From the NCBI GenBank assembly GCA_014860565.1, contig JACZJN010000212.1, positions 1 through 49,866 of the forward strand: 49,866 bases of DNA, read 5' to 3'. This document shows, piece by piece, positions 10,372 through 18,557 of the stretch. The notes below the pieces were generated by a model. It was given only the letters and a program-made list of their open reading frames with translations. It searched no databases and had not been told where the DNA came from. A program made the position numbers and the translations under genes. Every line of letters starts with the position of its first letter. Position 1 is the first letter of the stretch. The DNA comes from Bacteroidota bacterium. Its GTDB lineage: Bacteria > Bacteroidota > Ignavibacteria > SZUA-365.

Positions 10372-10843
10372 TGAAGTTATTCACAGATGACAACATTTTG
10401 CAGAAAAAAAAGGGCGGTTGCGCAGATTATGGAAAAAGATAAAATAAGCCCGCGGAATACAGCCCAAAAAACGGCCAAATCCTTTTAATAAAACAGCTTA
10501 GAAAAAGATCACAAGAAGATGTGTCGCAAGTGACGGAAGAGAATAGAACCGTCAGAATCCAACCAATCTCTATCTGGTATTTTGGAATTATCTTATCCAC
10601 AACTTATTCACAGCGCCGGCGGCTGTGATGACGCTGAGTAGTATAGACACGGAAAAGATGATTTTCAATACGCAAAAAAACGCTTCCGCACTTGACTTTT
10701 TCAAAGTACGGAAGCTGTAAGGACTTATGGGAGAATAATTTTTTCAGTTTTTTTTTGACTGCTTTTTGCAGTCTGAACACGATCCGGTCTCGGACCGCGG
10801 CCGCACTGCCGGATGCATCACTGACTTGATTTTAAGGGGTTCT
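10372..10843. other. Candidate oriC / dnaA upstream region
   Basis: This gene-free region lies between divergently transcribed dnaA and the rightward genes. It has three exact DnaA boxes on the plus strand: TTATTCACA at 10377-10385, TTATCCACA at 10593-10601 and TTATTCACA at 10604-10612. The last two are separated by only 2 bases. A/T-rich tracts occur at 10404-10412, 10433-10446, 10465-10510 and especially 10733-10760, which could serve as an unwinding element. An imperfect hairpin (GCTTCCG...CGGAAGC, about 10682-10714) and a 6-bp hairpin near 10758-10774 are also present. The combination is typical of an origin, but boxes beside dnaA can also serve only autoregulation. Confidence 0.6.
10593..10612 (+). 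promoter_or_regulatory. Tandem DnaA boxes
   Basis: Two exact TTATNCACA boxes (10593-10601 and 10604-10612) lie in the same orientation with a 2-base spacer. Such close, same-strand pairs are a hallmark of ordered DnaA assembly at origins. Confidence 0.75.
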
Positions 10844-10888
10844 ATGCGTAGAATTCATCACAGTATTCGAAATGGAATATCGGTGGCC

Positions 10889-11395
10889 ATGAACAAGTAC
10901 GTTGTTGTTTCCCTGCTCTGTCTGTTCGCGTTCCCACTGGCGTTACACGCCCAGTTTCGCGGAGAGGAACCCGGACAACCGTCCGTGCGGGACGGGGTCT
11001 ACCGGTCGTCTGGTGATAATTATATTTTTGGGTTTTTTAATCCGGATAATTTGGAAATGCGGCACAGCGTTTCCGTGAGCTACGGCAGCTACGGCGACCA
11101 GGGTCTCGGCATGTCTATGTACACCAACAGTCTGCGCTACCGCATTTCGGAACCGTTGAGCGTGCGCGCCGACGTTGCGATGATGTTTTCCCCATTCGGC
11201 AGCGCCTCGTCGATGTTTAAACAGGACCTGTCCGGGATCTTTCTCCGCAGGGCGAGCGTCGACTACCGCCCGAGCAAGGATATGCACATCAGCCTGCAGT
11301 ACCGCAACGATCCGTATGCGCTTTATAATCCCTCCGGCGTGCGTGGTTTGGGCAGCGGGATGTTTTTTAACAGCTGGGATGATGAGTTGCCCTGA
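10889..11395 (+). CDS. Secreted/outer-membrane beta-strand-rich protein
   Basis: From the ATG at 10889 the leader MNKYVVVSLLCLFAFPLALH ending in HAQ is a classic Sec signal peptide, so this start was chosen. An in-frame ATG at 10844 has a closer AAGGGG site, but only 4 bases away, and would add 15 residues. The mature part (about 145 residues) has alternating strands such as SVSVSYGSYGDQGLGMSMYT, LRYRISEPLSVRADVAMMF and DMHISLQYR, which resemble a small outer-membrane barrel. No family was recognised. It begins rightward transcription away from the origin candidate. A hairpin with a T-run follows at 11423-11451, so it is likely a single-gene transcript. Confidence 0.7.
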   Translation: MNKYVVVSLLCLFAFPLALHAQFRGEEPGQPSVRDGVYRSSGDNYIFGFFNPDNLEMRHSVSVSYGSYGDQGLGMSMYTNSLRYRISEPLSVRADVAMMFSPFGSASSMFKQDLSGIFLRRASVDYRPSKDMHISLQYRNDPYALYNPSGVRGLGSGMFFNSWDDELP

Positions 11396-11422
11396 TCGCG
11401 AAGACGTGCGTTCCATCAATGA

Positions 11423-11451
11423 GAGCCGGGGTATGCACTCGGCTTTTTTTT
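11423..11451 (+). terminator. Intrinsic terminator, rightward
   Basis: AGCCG (11424-11428) pairs with CGGCT (11440-11444) and is followed by a run of seven or eight T. The stem is short, so efficiency is uncertain. The T-run overlaps the region just before the next gene's start. Confidence 0.55.
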
Positions 11452-11464
11452 GTATATTGAGGCT

Positions 11465-11938
11465 ATGGCAAGGGTTAAGAAGAACAAACAACTTCATCCG
11501 AAACACCTTTTCCTCAACATCGTGATAGCCCTTTTGGCTGTCGTTGTTTTTTTCCTGCTTTACTCGTTCATCACCAACACGCTGACGGATAAGCCGGTCG
11601 ACTGGACAACGGATACGCCCAAGAACGGTGAGGTGTCGGCGGAAATCATACAGTTGGACGTACTGAACGGCTGCGGCGCGTCCGGTGTCGCACAGCGCTT
11701 CACCGATTATCTTCGAAAGAGGAACTTCGATGTCGTGCAGTCGACGAACTACAAGACGTTTGATGTCGAGGAATCTTTGGTGATTGATCGCACCGGTGAT
11801 CTCGAGGCCGCGCGCAAGGTTGCATATGCGCTCGGCATCGAGGATAAAAACATCGTCCAGCAGATCAATCCTGACTATTACCTGAATGTCTCCGTCGTCA
11901 TTGGAAGAGATTACGAAAAACTGAAGCCCACGAAATAA
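11465..11938 (+). CDS. LytR C-terminal domain protein, membrane-anchored
   Basis: The 157-residue protein has one transmembrane segment (residues 16-38, HLFLNIVIALLAVVVFFLLY) after a basic N-terminus, giving an inside-to-outside anchor. The exported part (about 60-155) matches the LytR_C type of domain: IIQLDVLNGCGASGVA, then AQRFTDYLRKRNFDVV, and a later EAARKVAYALGI helix. In LCP-family proteins this domain follows the catalytic part, but here it stands alone, a common arrangement in this phylum just ahead of rsfS. Its role is unknown and probably concerns the cell envelope. The ATG at 11465 was chosen; a TTG at 11450 is also in frame. It is 22 bases before rsfS and likely co-transcribed with rsfS and argS. 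Confidence 0.85.
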   Translation: MARVKKNKQLHPKHLFLNIVIALLAVVVFFLLYSFITNTLTDKPVDWTTDTPKNGEVSAEIIQLDVLNGCGASGVAQRFTDYLRKRNFDVVQSTNYKTFDVEESLVIDRTGDLEAARKVAYALGIEDKNIVQQINPDYYLNVSVVIGRDYEKLKPTK

Positions 11939-11960
11939 TTGCTCACAGAACGGATCCGCA

Positions 11961-12305
11961 TTGGAATCAAAGGAACTCGCTCAACTTACCGCAGAACTCT
12001 CTCTCACGAAGAAAGCAAAGGATGTGGTCATACTCGATCTGACCGGTCTTTCTGATGTCACGAATTACTTCGTCATCTGTACTGGCGAATCAGACACCCA
12101 GGTCAAAGCCATCGCCGATGCGATCGATGACGGCGCGCGGGAAGAAGAAGCGCGGGTCTGGCGCCGAGAAGGGTTGAAGAATCTGCAATGGGTTCTCCTC
12201 GATTTCGTGGACGTCGTCGTGCACGTTTTTCAACCGAAAGTGCGCGAGTATTACGACATCGAACGCCTATGGGGAGATGCACCCCGTACGGTCGTCAAGG
12301 ACTGA
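11961..12305 (+). CDS. rsfS: Ribosome silencing factor RsfS (Iojap family)
   Basis: RsfS binds ribosomal protein L14 on the large subunit and blocks joining with the small subunit when nutrients are low. The 114 residues cover the whole family domain. Typical blocks are ILDLTGLSDVTNYFVICTGES, with the D-x-T-D/N-Y-F-V-I-C core, WVLLDFVDVVVHVFQPKVRE, and the tail YYDIERLWGDAP. Translation starts at a TTG at 11961; no ATG or GTG lies between it and the previous stop, and the conserved region begins soon after. It lies between the LytR_C gene and argS in one direction. Confidence 0.95.
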   Translation: MESKELAQLTAELSLTKKAKDVVILDLTGLSDVTNYFVICTGESDTQVKAIADAIDDGAREEEARVWRREGLKNLQWVLLDFVDVVVHVFQPKVREYYDIERLWGDAPRTVVKD

Positions 12306-12353
12306 CCACCGCGCATCGCCGCATTTTTCACTACCGAAACAACAATACGGTCC

Positions 12354-13985
12354 ATGAAGGAATATCTGAAAGAACAGATCGCGCAGGTATTGTCCTCGCT
12401 CGAACTCGAAGCGCAGTCTGAGGACATCCAGTTTGAAAAACCGAAGATCGCGGAGCATGGAGATCTGTCGACAAATATCGCGATGACACTCGCGCGTGCC
12501 GCAAAAAAAAATCCACGGCAGATTGCGCAGGATATCGTCAACGGACTACAGTTGGATCCCACACGTATAGCGGCGGTGGAAATCGCAGGACCGGGTTTCA
12601 TCAATTTCCGTTTCGCCGGGGAGCATCTCTATGATGCCTTGAAAGACATTCTCGTGAGGGGAGATCGATTCGGCGCCAGCGATGAGAATGTCGGGAAAAC
12701 GGTGAACGTGGAATGGGTCAGTGCCAATCCGACGGGTCCACTGCATGCTGGACATGGTCGCCAAGTCTGCATCGGTGCCACGGTTTGTTCCCTGCTCGAA
12801 TGGACGGGGTGGACGGTGACGCGGGAGTACTATTTCAACAACGCCGGCAACCAGATGAACAATCTGGGGAGCAGCATACGGGAACGCTATCGCGGTCTGC
12901 TCGGTGAAGCGATTGACGAAGAGAACATCCAGTACGCAGGCGAATATATCGGGACAATCGCCCAGGCGATCTACGATGAACATGGCGACGCGCAGATCAA
13001 CGCTCCTCTTGAGTTTTTCCGCAAGCAGGGCGAGGTGCGCTGTTTCGAGATGATCAAACACACGTTGGCAACGCTCAACGTACAGCACGATGTGTTTTAC
13101 AACGAAGACAGCCTGTTTGCTGAAGGCAAGATTGATGCGGTGCTGAAGGAATTGCGCGCATCTGGTTTGGTCTACGACAAGGACGATGCCATCTGGCTGA
13201 AGACCACGGAGTTCGGTGCCGACAAGGATCGCGTGATCGTCAAGAGCAGCGGTGAACCCACGTATCGGCTTCCCGACATTGCATATCATCGCGAAAAGGT
13301 GCTTCGCGGTTATGACCGCATCATCGACATTTTCGGGGCCGATCATATCGCGACGATTCCCGATGTGCTTGCCGGGGTTCGATCGATGAATCTCCCGACC
13401 GACCATATCGATGTCATCATTCATCAGATGGTGAGCTTTGTCAACGACGGCGCCGTCGTCAAGATGAGCAAGCGCTCTGGCAATGTGTATTATCTCGACG
13501 ACCTGATTGACGATGTCGGTGTGGACGCCGTACGGTATTTCTTCATCATGCGCGGCGCCAATTCACATCTTGAATTCGATGTCAAGCTTGCGCAGGAGCA
13601 GAGCGAAAACAACCCGGTCTATTATTTGCAATACGCGCATGCTCGCATCGCCAGCATTCTCCGTTTTGCCGAGAGTGAAGGAGTCGTGAATCTCGATGAG
13701 GCTGATCTTTCGCTGCTGACGCACGAATCCGAAGTAACGCTCATCAAGGAGCTGCTGCGACTTCCGGAATGGATCGGCGTATCGGCGCGCACATACGAGA
13801 CACAGCATTTGTGCACGTATCTGCACAACTGCGCGACGGCTTTCCACAAGTTTTACCACGATTGCCGCGTCGTAACCGAGGACAAAGACCTCAGCGGCGC
13901 GCGTCTCGCACTCTGCCGTGCAACGAAACAGGTGCTCCGCAACGGATTTGCCATCATCGGCATCGCCGCCCCTGAGAAAATGTAG
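12354..13985 (+). CDS. argS: Arginyl-tRNA synthetase
   Basis: The class I enzyme charges tRNA-Arg with arginine in the cytoplasm. The 543 residues show an N-terminal tRNA-recognition (Add-1) region, then the HIGH-type motif as HAGH (131-134) within ANPTGPLHAGHGRQ, then the KMSKR loop at 370-374. The all-helical anticodon-binding (DALR) domain is C-terminal, ending in LRNGFAIIGI. Length is a little below the E. coli enzyme (577). The ATG at 12354 has no obvious ribosome site, so translation may depend on leaderless or upstream coupling. The gene ends 3 bases before the end of a convergent barrel gene. Confidence 0.97.
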   Translation: MKEYLKEQIAQVLSSLELEAQSEDIQFEKPKIAEHGDLSTNIAMTLARAAKKNPRQIAQDIVNGLQLDPTRIAAVEIAGPGFINFRFAGEHLYDALKDILVRGDRFGASDENVGKTVNVEWVSANPTGPLHAGHGRQVCIGATVCSLLEWTGWTVTREYYFNNAGNQMNNLGSSIRERYRGLLGEAIDEENIQYAGEYIGTIAQAIYDEHGDAQINAPLEFFRKQGEVRCFEMIKHTLATLNVQHDVFYNEDSLFAEGKIDAVLKELRASGLVYDKDDAIWLKTTEFGADKDRVIVKSSGEPTYRLPDIAYHREKVLRGYDRIIDIFGADHIATIPDVLAGVRSMNLPTDHIDVIIHQMVSFVNDGAVVKMSKRSGNVYYLDDLIDDVGVDAVRYFFIMRGANSHLEFDVKLAQEQSENNPVYYLQYAHARIASILRFAESEGVVNLDEADLSLLTHESEVTLIKELLRLPEWIGVSARTYETQHLCTYLHNCATAFHKFYHDCRVVTEDKDLSGARLALCRATKQVLRNGFAIIGIAAPEKM

Positions 13986-13988
13986 ATT

Positions 13989-14699
13989 TCAGAAGTAATA
14001 GCAGAGGCCGAGCGCGTAGACGTTTCCGTTGAGGTTGATGTTGGAGCGGAAGGGCTCGGTCTGAAGGGGGTAGGTGACGCCGTGGGAAGTGACCGATGGT
14101 TGAGTGAAGCGGTTTTCCACCCCCATCTGGGGATCCCGAAACAACACTTCGAAGCGCAAAGCGAACCCGGCGGCGAAAAGGTATTCGGCGCCAAGAAGGA
14201 CATGGATGCCGAATGCTGGTGTCCCGGAAATGTGCTCCGCCTCGCTTCCTGCGATCGAGTAGACGCGTTTTCCTCCATAGAGTCCCACGCCCCCCCCCAC
14301 ATACATATCGAAGCGCCGGGTAGAAAACGGCAGAGAGAATAGAGCGCTGCTTTCGAACATCGCCAGATGAAATCCGTCGACGTTCATGGTTCCTACCGCA
14401 TCCACATTTTCCGTTTCATTCACAAGATATTCGCCACGCAGCTGCAGGGCGAGCGTAGGATTGATGCGATAGCGCCAAGAAACGGCCCCGCTGTAGGAGG
14501 CACCGACATTTCTTGTCTGCTGCCGCTGCACGGGATCGGGTGACTGTGGGGAAAGGAAAATCTGTGCATCGTCGATGAAGCCGCCGTATATGGCGACACT
14601 GTGATCGGTTCGCTGAGCGAACGCAGACGCAGCGAGAAGAAAAAACAGACACCCCCGAAGGAGCGCTGAAAACAACGGCATCCATCGGGGGTGTTTCAT
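13989..14699 (-). CDS. Outer-membrane beta-barrel protein
   Basis: The 236-residue protein has a signal peptide (MKHPRWMPLFSALLRG, then CLFFLLAASAFAQ). It has at least eight amphipathic strands, including SYSGAVSWRYRINPTLALQL, RFDMYVGGGVGLYGG and GFALRFEVLF, and ends in an aromatic residue (LGLCYYF), as required for barrel assembly. This is the general form of an eight-stranded OMP_b-brl/OmpX-like barrel; no specific function can be assigned. It follows the PpiD-like gene on the same strand with a 75-base gap and converges with argS. Confidence 0.8.
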   Translation of the reverse strand: MKHPRWMPLFSALLRGCLFFLLAASAFAQRTDHSVAIYGGFIDDAQIFLSPQSPDPVQRQQTRNVGASYSGAVSWRYRINPTLALQLRGEYLVNETENVDAVGTMNVDGFHLAMFESSALFSLPFSTRRFDMYVGGGVGLYGGKRVYSIAGSEAEHISGTPAFGIHVLLGAEYLFAAGFALRFEVLFRDPQMGVENRFTQPSVTSHGVTYPLQTEPFRSNINLNGNVYALGLCYYF

Positions 14700-14774
14700 A
14701 CTGTTCCTCGCGTTCGTGGTCAGGAAATCTTGATTATTTCTCCTGTCGCGCGTGCGTTGAAAAAATCGAGCGGA

Positions 14775-16877
14775 TCAACGGAAGAACTTGTCGCGATTAT
14801 CGACGATGTCGATTTCCTTGCGCTTCTGCTCGATCCAGGACTGAATAAACTCGTTCTGCACAGAGGAAAGCTGCTGCTGGCGGATTTCATCCTTCTTGAC
14901 CTTGTAGGCAGTCTCATCGAACGCTGACTTGCTGTCGAGACGCGCGACGTAGATTCCACGCTGCCCGATAAACGGTGCAGTGACGCCGCCAACCTTGAGT
15001 CCGAGCATCTTGCCGATAAAGGCCTGATCCGCTCCGACATTCGGCACTCCTGACTGGATTTTATACGGAGGAGTATTCGCGATCGTGAGGGTGGGATTCG
15101 CCCCAACGATCTGCTCAAGCGACTTTCCAGTGCCTGCGATTTCACGCGCCTTCTTGAGCGTATTCTTCATCTGCCGGTCATAGACAACCTGCGGCTTGAT
15201 CTGCTCCTTCACCTCTTCGATGGGGCGGTAGCCGGCGGGACGTTCCTCGGAAACCATGGCGACGACGTAGCCGTTGCTCGAGCGATGCACTTCGCTGACC
15301 TGACCCACACCATATTCGAAGGCGAATTTTACCAGGGCGGGGTTCGTTCCGATGTTGGGGATATAGGAACCGGTCTGCTGCGCAAACTCGGGCGTTTCCT
15401 GAACCTGCAATTTCTGAGCAGCAGCTTCAGCTTCGAACCCGTTTTCATTGGCGAAATAGGCGAAGTCACGTGCGCGCTCGTAGAGTGCGTCCTTGGTACC
15501 CGAACCTGCTGTGATCGCCATGCGGACTTCCGCAAGCTTCACTTCACGGCTCGAGCGATCAAACACTTTGATGATGTGGAAGCCGAATTGTGTCTTGACG
15601 AGTCCCTTGATATCTCCGGGGCGAGCGCCAAAGACCGCGTCTTCAAATTCCTTCACCATGCGTCCTTTGCCGAACCAGGAAAGATCGCCACCTCGCTCAG
15701 CGGCGCCCGGTTCCTCGGAGTACTGGGCTGCGAGTTTCGCAAAGTCTTCACCCGCTTTCGCCTTGGCCAGAACCGTCAGCGCTTTTGCTTTCTGTGCGGC
15801 CTCGTCCTGTCCGCCATCGGTGCGCAGGAGGATATGTGCGGCGTGATACATCACGTTGTCGGTGTTCTTTTCCGCCATCACTTTGTAGACCGATAGTCCG
15901 GTTTCATTGGGCACCGGACCGACGACGGAACCGACCGGCTGCGAAAACACTTCCTTCGCAACATCCGCGGCGACCTGATCGCGAGTGAACCAGCGTGCCG
16001 AGTCGTATTGTTCTTCCGAATTATTTTCGACCAATTCAAGGAAGTCTGTCCCGCTGGCTGCGAGATCCTTGATTGTGCTTAACTCATTCGCAATTGCCGC
16101 CGTGTCGCTTTTCGAGGGAATTTCAGGGAAAAGGACAAACTTGATCTTGCGCATGTCTTCGGTTTTGAAGCGCTCTTTATTCTTGTCGTAGTACGTTTCG
16201 TATTCGTCCTGCGTCGGTGCTGCGGTATCCTTTGCCGCGAACACGCGGGGATCAAAGAAAACGTAGCTGCTGACGAAATCCGTATTCTGCTCGATGAATT
16301 TCGAGCGGACGCTGCTTTCCGGCACAATCACCGAAGAGGTGAGAATGTTGGTGAGCTTGGTACGCAGCAGTTCAGAACGCAGCTGCGATTCGATCGCGAC
16401 CAGCGCCTGCTGATTTTCCGGACCGGGATTCTGCAGGAACTGATTATAGGCGTCCCTGTTGAACTGCCCGGTGGAATCCTTGAAATACTGCGTGAGCTGC
16501 TCAGGAGGATTCTCGCTGAACACCCAGTCGGTGATTTCCTGGTCGGCAACGGAAATGCCGAAATCTTCGATGGCCTGCTCGACGATGGCTTGCGTCACGA
16601 AATCATTCCAGACCTGCTCACGGATCTGCATATAATCATTTTCCGTAAGCTCACGGCCTTTGTTTTGATCCTTGCGCTGCTCGGAGACGCGCTCTACGAC
16701 ATCCTGAAACTCCTGATAGGAAATCGCTTTCCCGCCGATGTTTCCAATTTCGTTCATCGAGCCTTGCATCAGCGAGCCGATATCCAGGTCGCTGAAGACC
16801 CAGAATGCAACAAAGACGACCGCGAAAGCCATGATGAAAACGTGCGCGTTGTCGCGCATTTTGGTCATCATACCCAT
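14775..16877 (-). CDS. PpiD/SurA-like peptidyl-prolyl cis-trans isomerase, membrane-anchored
   Basis: At 700 residues this has the PpiD architecture. A short cytoplasmic N-terminus is followed by one transmembrane helix (about 10-30, HVFIMAFAVVFVAFWVF), and a SurA_N-like chaperone region (about 35-190) with the QVWNDFVTQAIVEQA helix. A parvulin/PPIC rotamase domain spans about 340-437 (YHAAHILLRT ... GGDLSWFGKGRMV ... FGFHIIKV), and a second chaperone-like C-terminal half follows. It should fold proteins emerging from the Sec translocon, such as the barrels encoded nearby. It is the first gene before the barrel gene at 13989 and lies downstream of a terminator at 16991. The name ppiD is not assigned because orthology cannot be tested. 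Confidence 0.92.
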   Translation of the reverse strand: MGMMTKMRDNAHVFIMAFAVVFVAFWVFSDLDIGSLMQGSMNEIGNIGGKAISYQEFQDVVERVSEQRKDQNKGRELTENDYMQIREQVWNDFVTQAIVEQAIEDFGISVADQEITDWVFSENPPEQLTQYFKDSTGQFNRDAYNQFLQNPGPENQQALVAIESQLRSELLRTKLTNILTSSVIVPESSVRSKFIEQNTDFVSSYVFFDPRVFAAKDTAAPTQDEYETYYDKNKERFKTEDMRKIKFVLFPEIPSKSDTAAIANELSTIKDLAASGTDFLELVENNSEEQYDSARWFTRDQVAADVAKEVFSQPVGSVVGPVPNETGLSVYKVMAEKNTDNVMYHAAHILLRTDGGQDEAAQKAKALTVLAKAKAGEDFAKLAAQYSEEPGAAERGGDLSWFGKGRMVKEFEDAVFGARPGDIKGLVKTQFGFHIIKVFDRSSREVKLAEVRMAITAGSGTKDALYERARDFAYFANENGFEAEAAAQKLQVQETPEFAQQTGSYIPNIGTNPALVKFAFEYGVGQVSEVHRSSNGYVVAMVSEERPAGYRPIEEVKEQIKPQVVYDRQMKNTLKKAREIAGTGKSLEQIVGANPTLTIANTPPYKIQSGVPNVGADQAFIGKMLGLKVGGVTAPFIGQRGIYVARLDSKSAFDETAYKVKKDEIRQQQLSSVQNEFIQSWIEQKRKEIDIVDNRDKFFR

Positions 16878-16990
16878 GTTAAACTACTCCACGTATGAAG
16901 AACAGATATACAAGCTAACAAATATAGAGGAGTTGCCCTTACAATGCAATGCATGCGCAAAGGCATTCGCCAGCTGGTCCGACCGGCCAG

Positions 16991-17021
16991 AAAAAACCCC
17001 GCGGCGCTGGAAACCGCGGGG
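16991..17021 (-). terminator. Intrinsic terminator after FadL/PorV-like gene
   Basis: CCCCGCGG (16997-17004) pairs perfectly with CCGCGGGG (17014-17021) around a 9-base loop. On the minus strand it is followed by six T (complement of 16991-16996). It lies 28 bases past the stop of the leftward gene ending at 17049. Confidence 0.9.
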
Positions 17022-17048
17022 TCGTAAGAATCCGAGGCGCAGGGCCTG

Positions 17049-18533
17049 TCAGAAACGGTATGTGAGACCGAACATGAGACGGGAAATGTCAACCTTCTGC
17101 TCGGTGAGGAATGCGCTTTCGGGTACGTCAAGGTCGGGATCGGTGTAGTTGAAACCGAATGTCTGATAGTTCGACATCGTGTATGCGACCTGGATGGCGA
17201 AGTTATTTTCAAATTCGTAGCCGAGTCCCGCGGAGATGGTTTTCACGTCATACTCGGATTTGTCTTTATCGGCTTCCCACGGCGAGTAGCGATAACCGAA
17301 GCCGCCGCGCAAGTAGAGTCCGGTGTTGGGAACATTGAACTCGGCACCCAGACGGAAGTTGTTGGTGGCACGGAACAGGTTGCGGATGTCGCGGTTCAGT
17401 GACGTGGGGTTGAAATTATTTGTTTCACCGAATTCAAGATTCGAGTAATCGACGAGTTCAAAATCTCCGCTGACCGTCGCGAAATCCACGGGTGACCAGG
17501 ACGCGCCGAAGCTGTATACCGGTGCGGTGGTGATGTCGTAATTGTTGTTGTCTACCGTGAGATCGTAACTGAGGCTGGCATCCGCGAAACGGCTATAGCC
17601 TGTTTTTGAATAATCCTCGTTGACGGAAATCATGTTTGCCGTCTGCACGGCCACACCGAAGCGCGCCTTGTCATTCAGATTATAGAGGAAGCCGATGCGT
17701 ACGTTCCAGCCGGAGAGATTCTGCTGCCATTCCTCCTCGAGTTCAAGCTGTTGGAAATCCGTACGCGGAGCGTTGTCGATGCCGACGATCACATCCTGAT
17801 AGACGTTGTTTATATCTTTCTCGATAAACGATCGCTGATAGCGGTAGTTGCCGGAAAGAATGTTCAAAGAAACACCTACCATGGCATTCGGGGCGACTTC
17901 CATGCTGCCTCCGAAACTCCACTGGTTGAGACCCCCTTCCTCGAACTGGTCGATGGTCTGCTGCACGCGGTTGGCGACGGGGATTGCCAGCCATCCGGGC
18001 TTGCCTTCATCGAGGTAGCTGAGAACGAGCGTGTCTTCCAAACCGAGATTCCAGGCGAAGTCCAATCCCTCGTCGTCACCATTGTACAATGATGCCTGAA
18101 TGGAGCTCTGGGGGTTGAACACGTCGATCTGCATGGTACCGGTATAGTCGAGCAAGCGGTTGTAGCCGGCGGCCACCACGAAGCTGCCACGGGCCACAGG
18201 AAAAGGAATGGCGAGATTCAGATTCGTGAGCGTCGTGCCGCTCTCGCTGCCGTTTGTGGTCACGCCGAACATTGTGGCATCATTGCTCATGCCGACGTTC
18301 GACAGTCCGATGGAAAATTCGCGCATGCGCAGCTGACCGAGTCCCGCAGGATTCCAGTACAGTGCCGAGGCGTCATCGGCGAGCCCCACAAATGCGTTTC
18401 CCATTCCCGCGCTGCGAGCGCTGACCAGTGTTCCGCTGTGCGAAAGCCGCAGGGCGTCTTCTATAATCTGCGCCCGTGTCGTCACGACAGCGACGAACAT
18501 GAAAAAGAGGGTAAATATAATCGCGCGTTTCAT
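17049..18533 (-). CDS. FadL/OmpP1/PorV-type outer-membrane protein
   Basis: The 494-residue protein starts with a signal peptide (MKRAIIFTLFFMFVAVVTTR, then AQ). It then shows the family hallmark SARSAGMGNAFVGLADDASA, followed by LYWNPAGL, as in FadL/TodX transporters and the PorV/PorQ proteins of T9SS. The rest is a long series of amphipathic strands ending in DISRLMFGLTYRF, so it is a 14-strand-type barrel. It could transport hydrophobic substrates or act as a PorV-like T9SS shuttle; the T9SS-sorted proteins elsewhere in the window make the second idea attractive but unproven. The start at 18533 has GAGAGG 6 bases upstream. It follows the gene at 18558 by 24 bases. Confidence 0.88.
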   Translation of the reverse strand: MKRAIIFTLFFMFVAVVTTRAQIIEDALRLSHSGTLVSARSAGMGNAFVGLADDASALYWNPAGLGQLRMREFSIGLSNVGMSNDATMFGVTTNGSESGTTLTNLNLAIPFPVARGSFVVAAGYNRLLDYTGTMQIDVFNPQSSIQASLYNGDDEGLDFAWNLGLEDTLVLSYLDEGKPGWLAIPVANRVQQTIDQFEEGGLNQWSFGGSMEVAPNAMVGVSLNILSGNYRYQRSFIEKDINNVYQDVIVGIDNAPRTDFQQLELEEEWQQNLSGWNVRIGFLYNLNDKARFGVAVQTANMISVNEDYSKTGYSRFADASLSYDLTVDNNNYDITTAPVYSFGASWSPVDFATVSGDFELVDYSNLEFGETNNFNPTSLNRDIRNLFRATNNFRLGAEFNVPNTGLYLRGGFGYRYSPWEADKDKSEYDVKTISAGLGYEFENNFAIQVAYTMSNYQTFGFNYTDPDLDVPESAFLTEQKVDISRLMFGLTYRF

Positions 18534-18557
18534 TGTTGACCTCTCGATATTCTGATA

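Noticed and set aside
10682-10714. Possible terminator or promoter (TTGACT) near the origin candidate
   Set aside because: The hairpin has no clear T-run in either direction and no convincing -10 box lies at the right distance.
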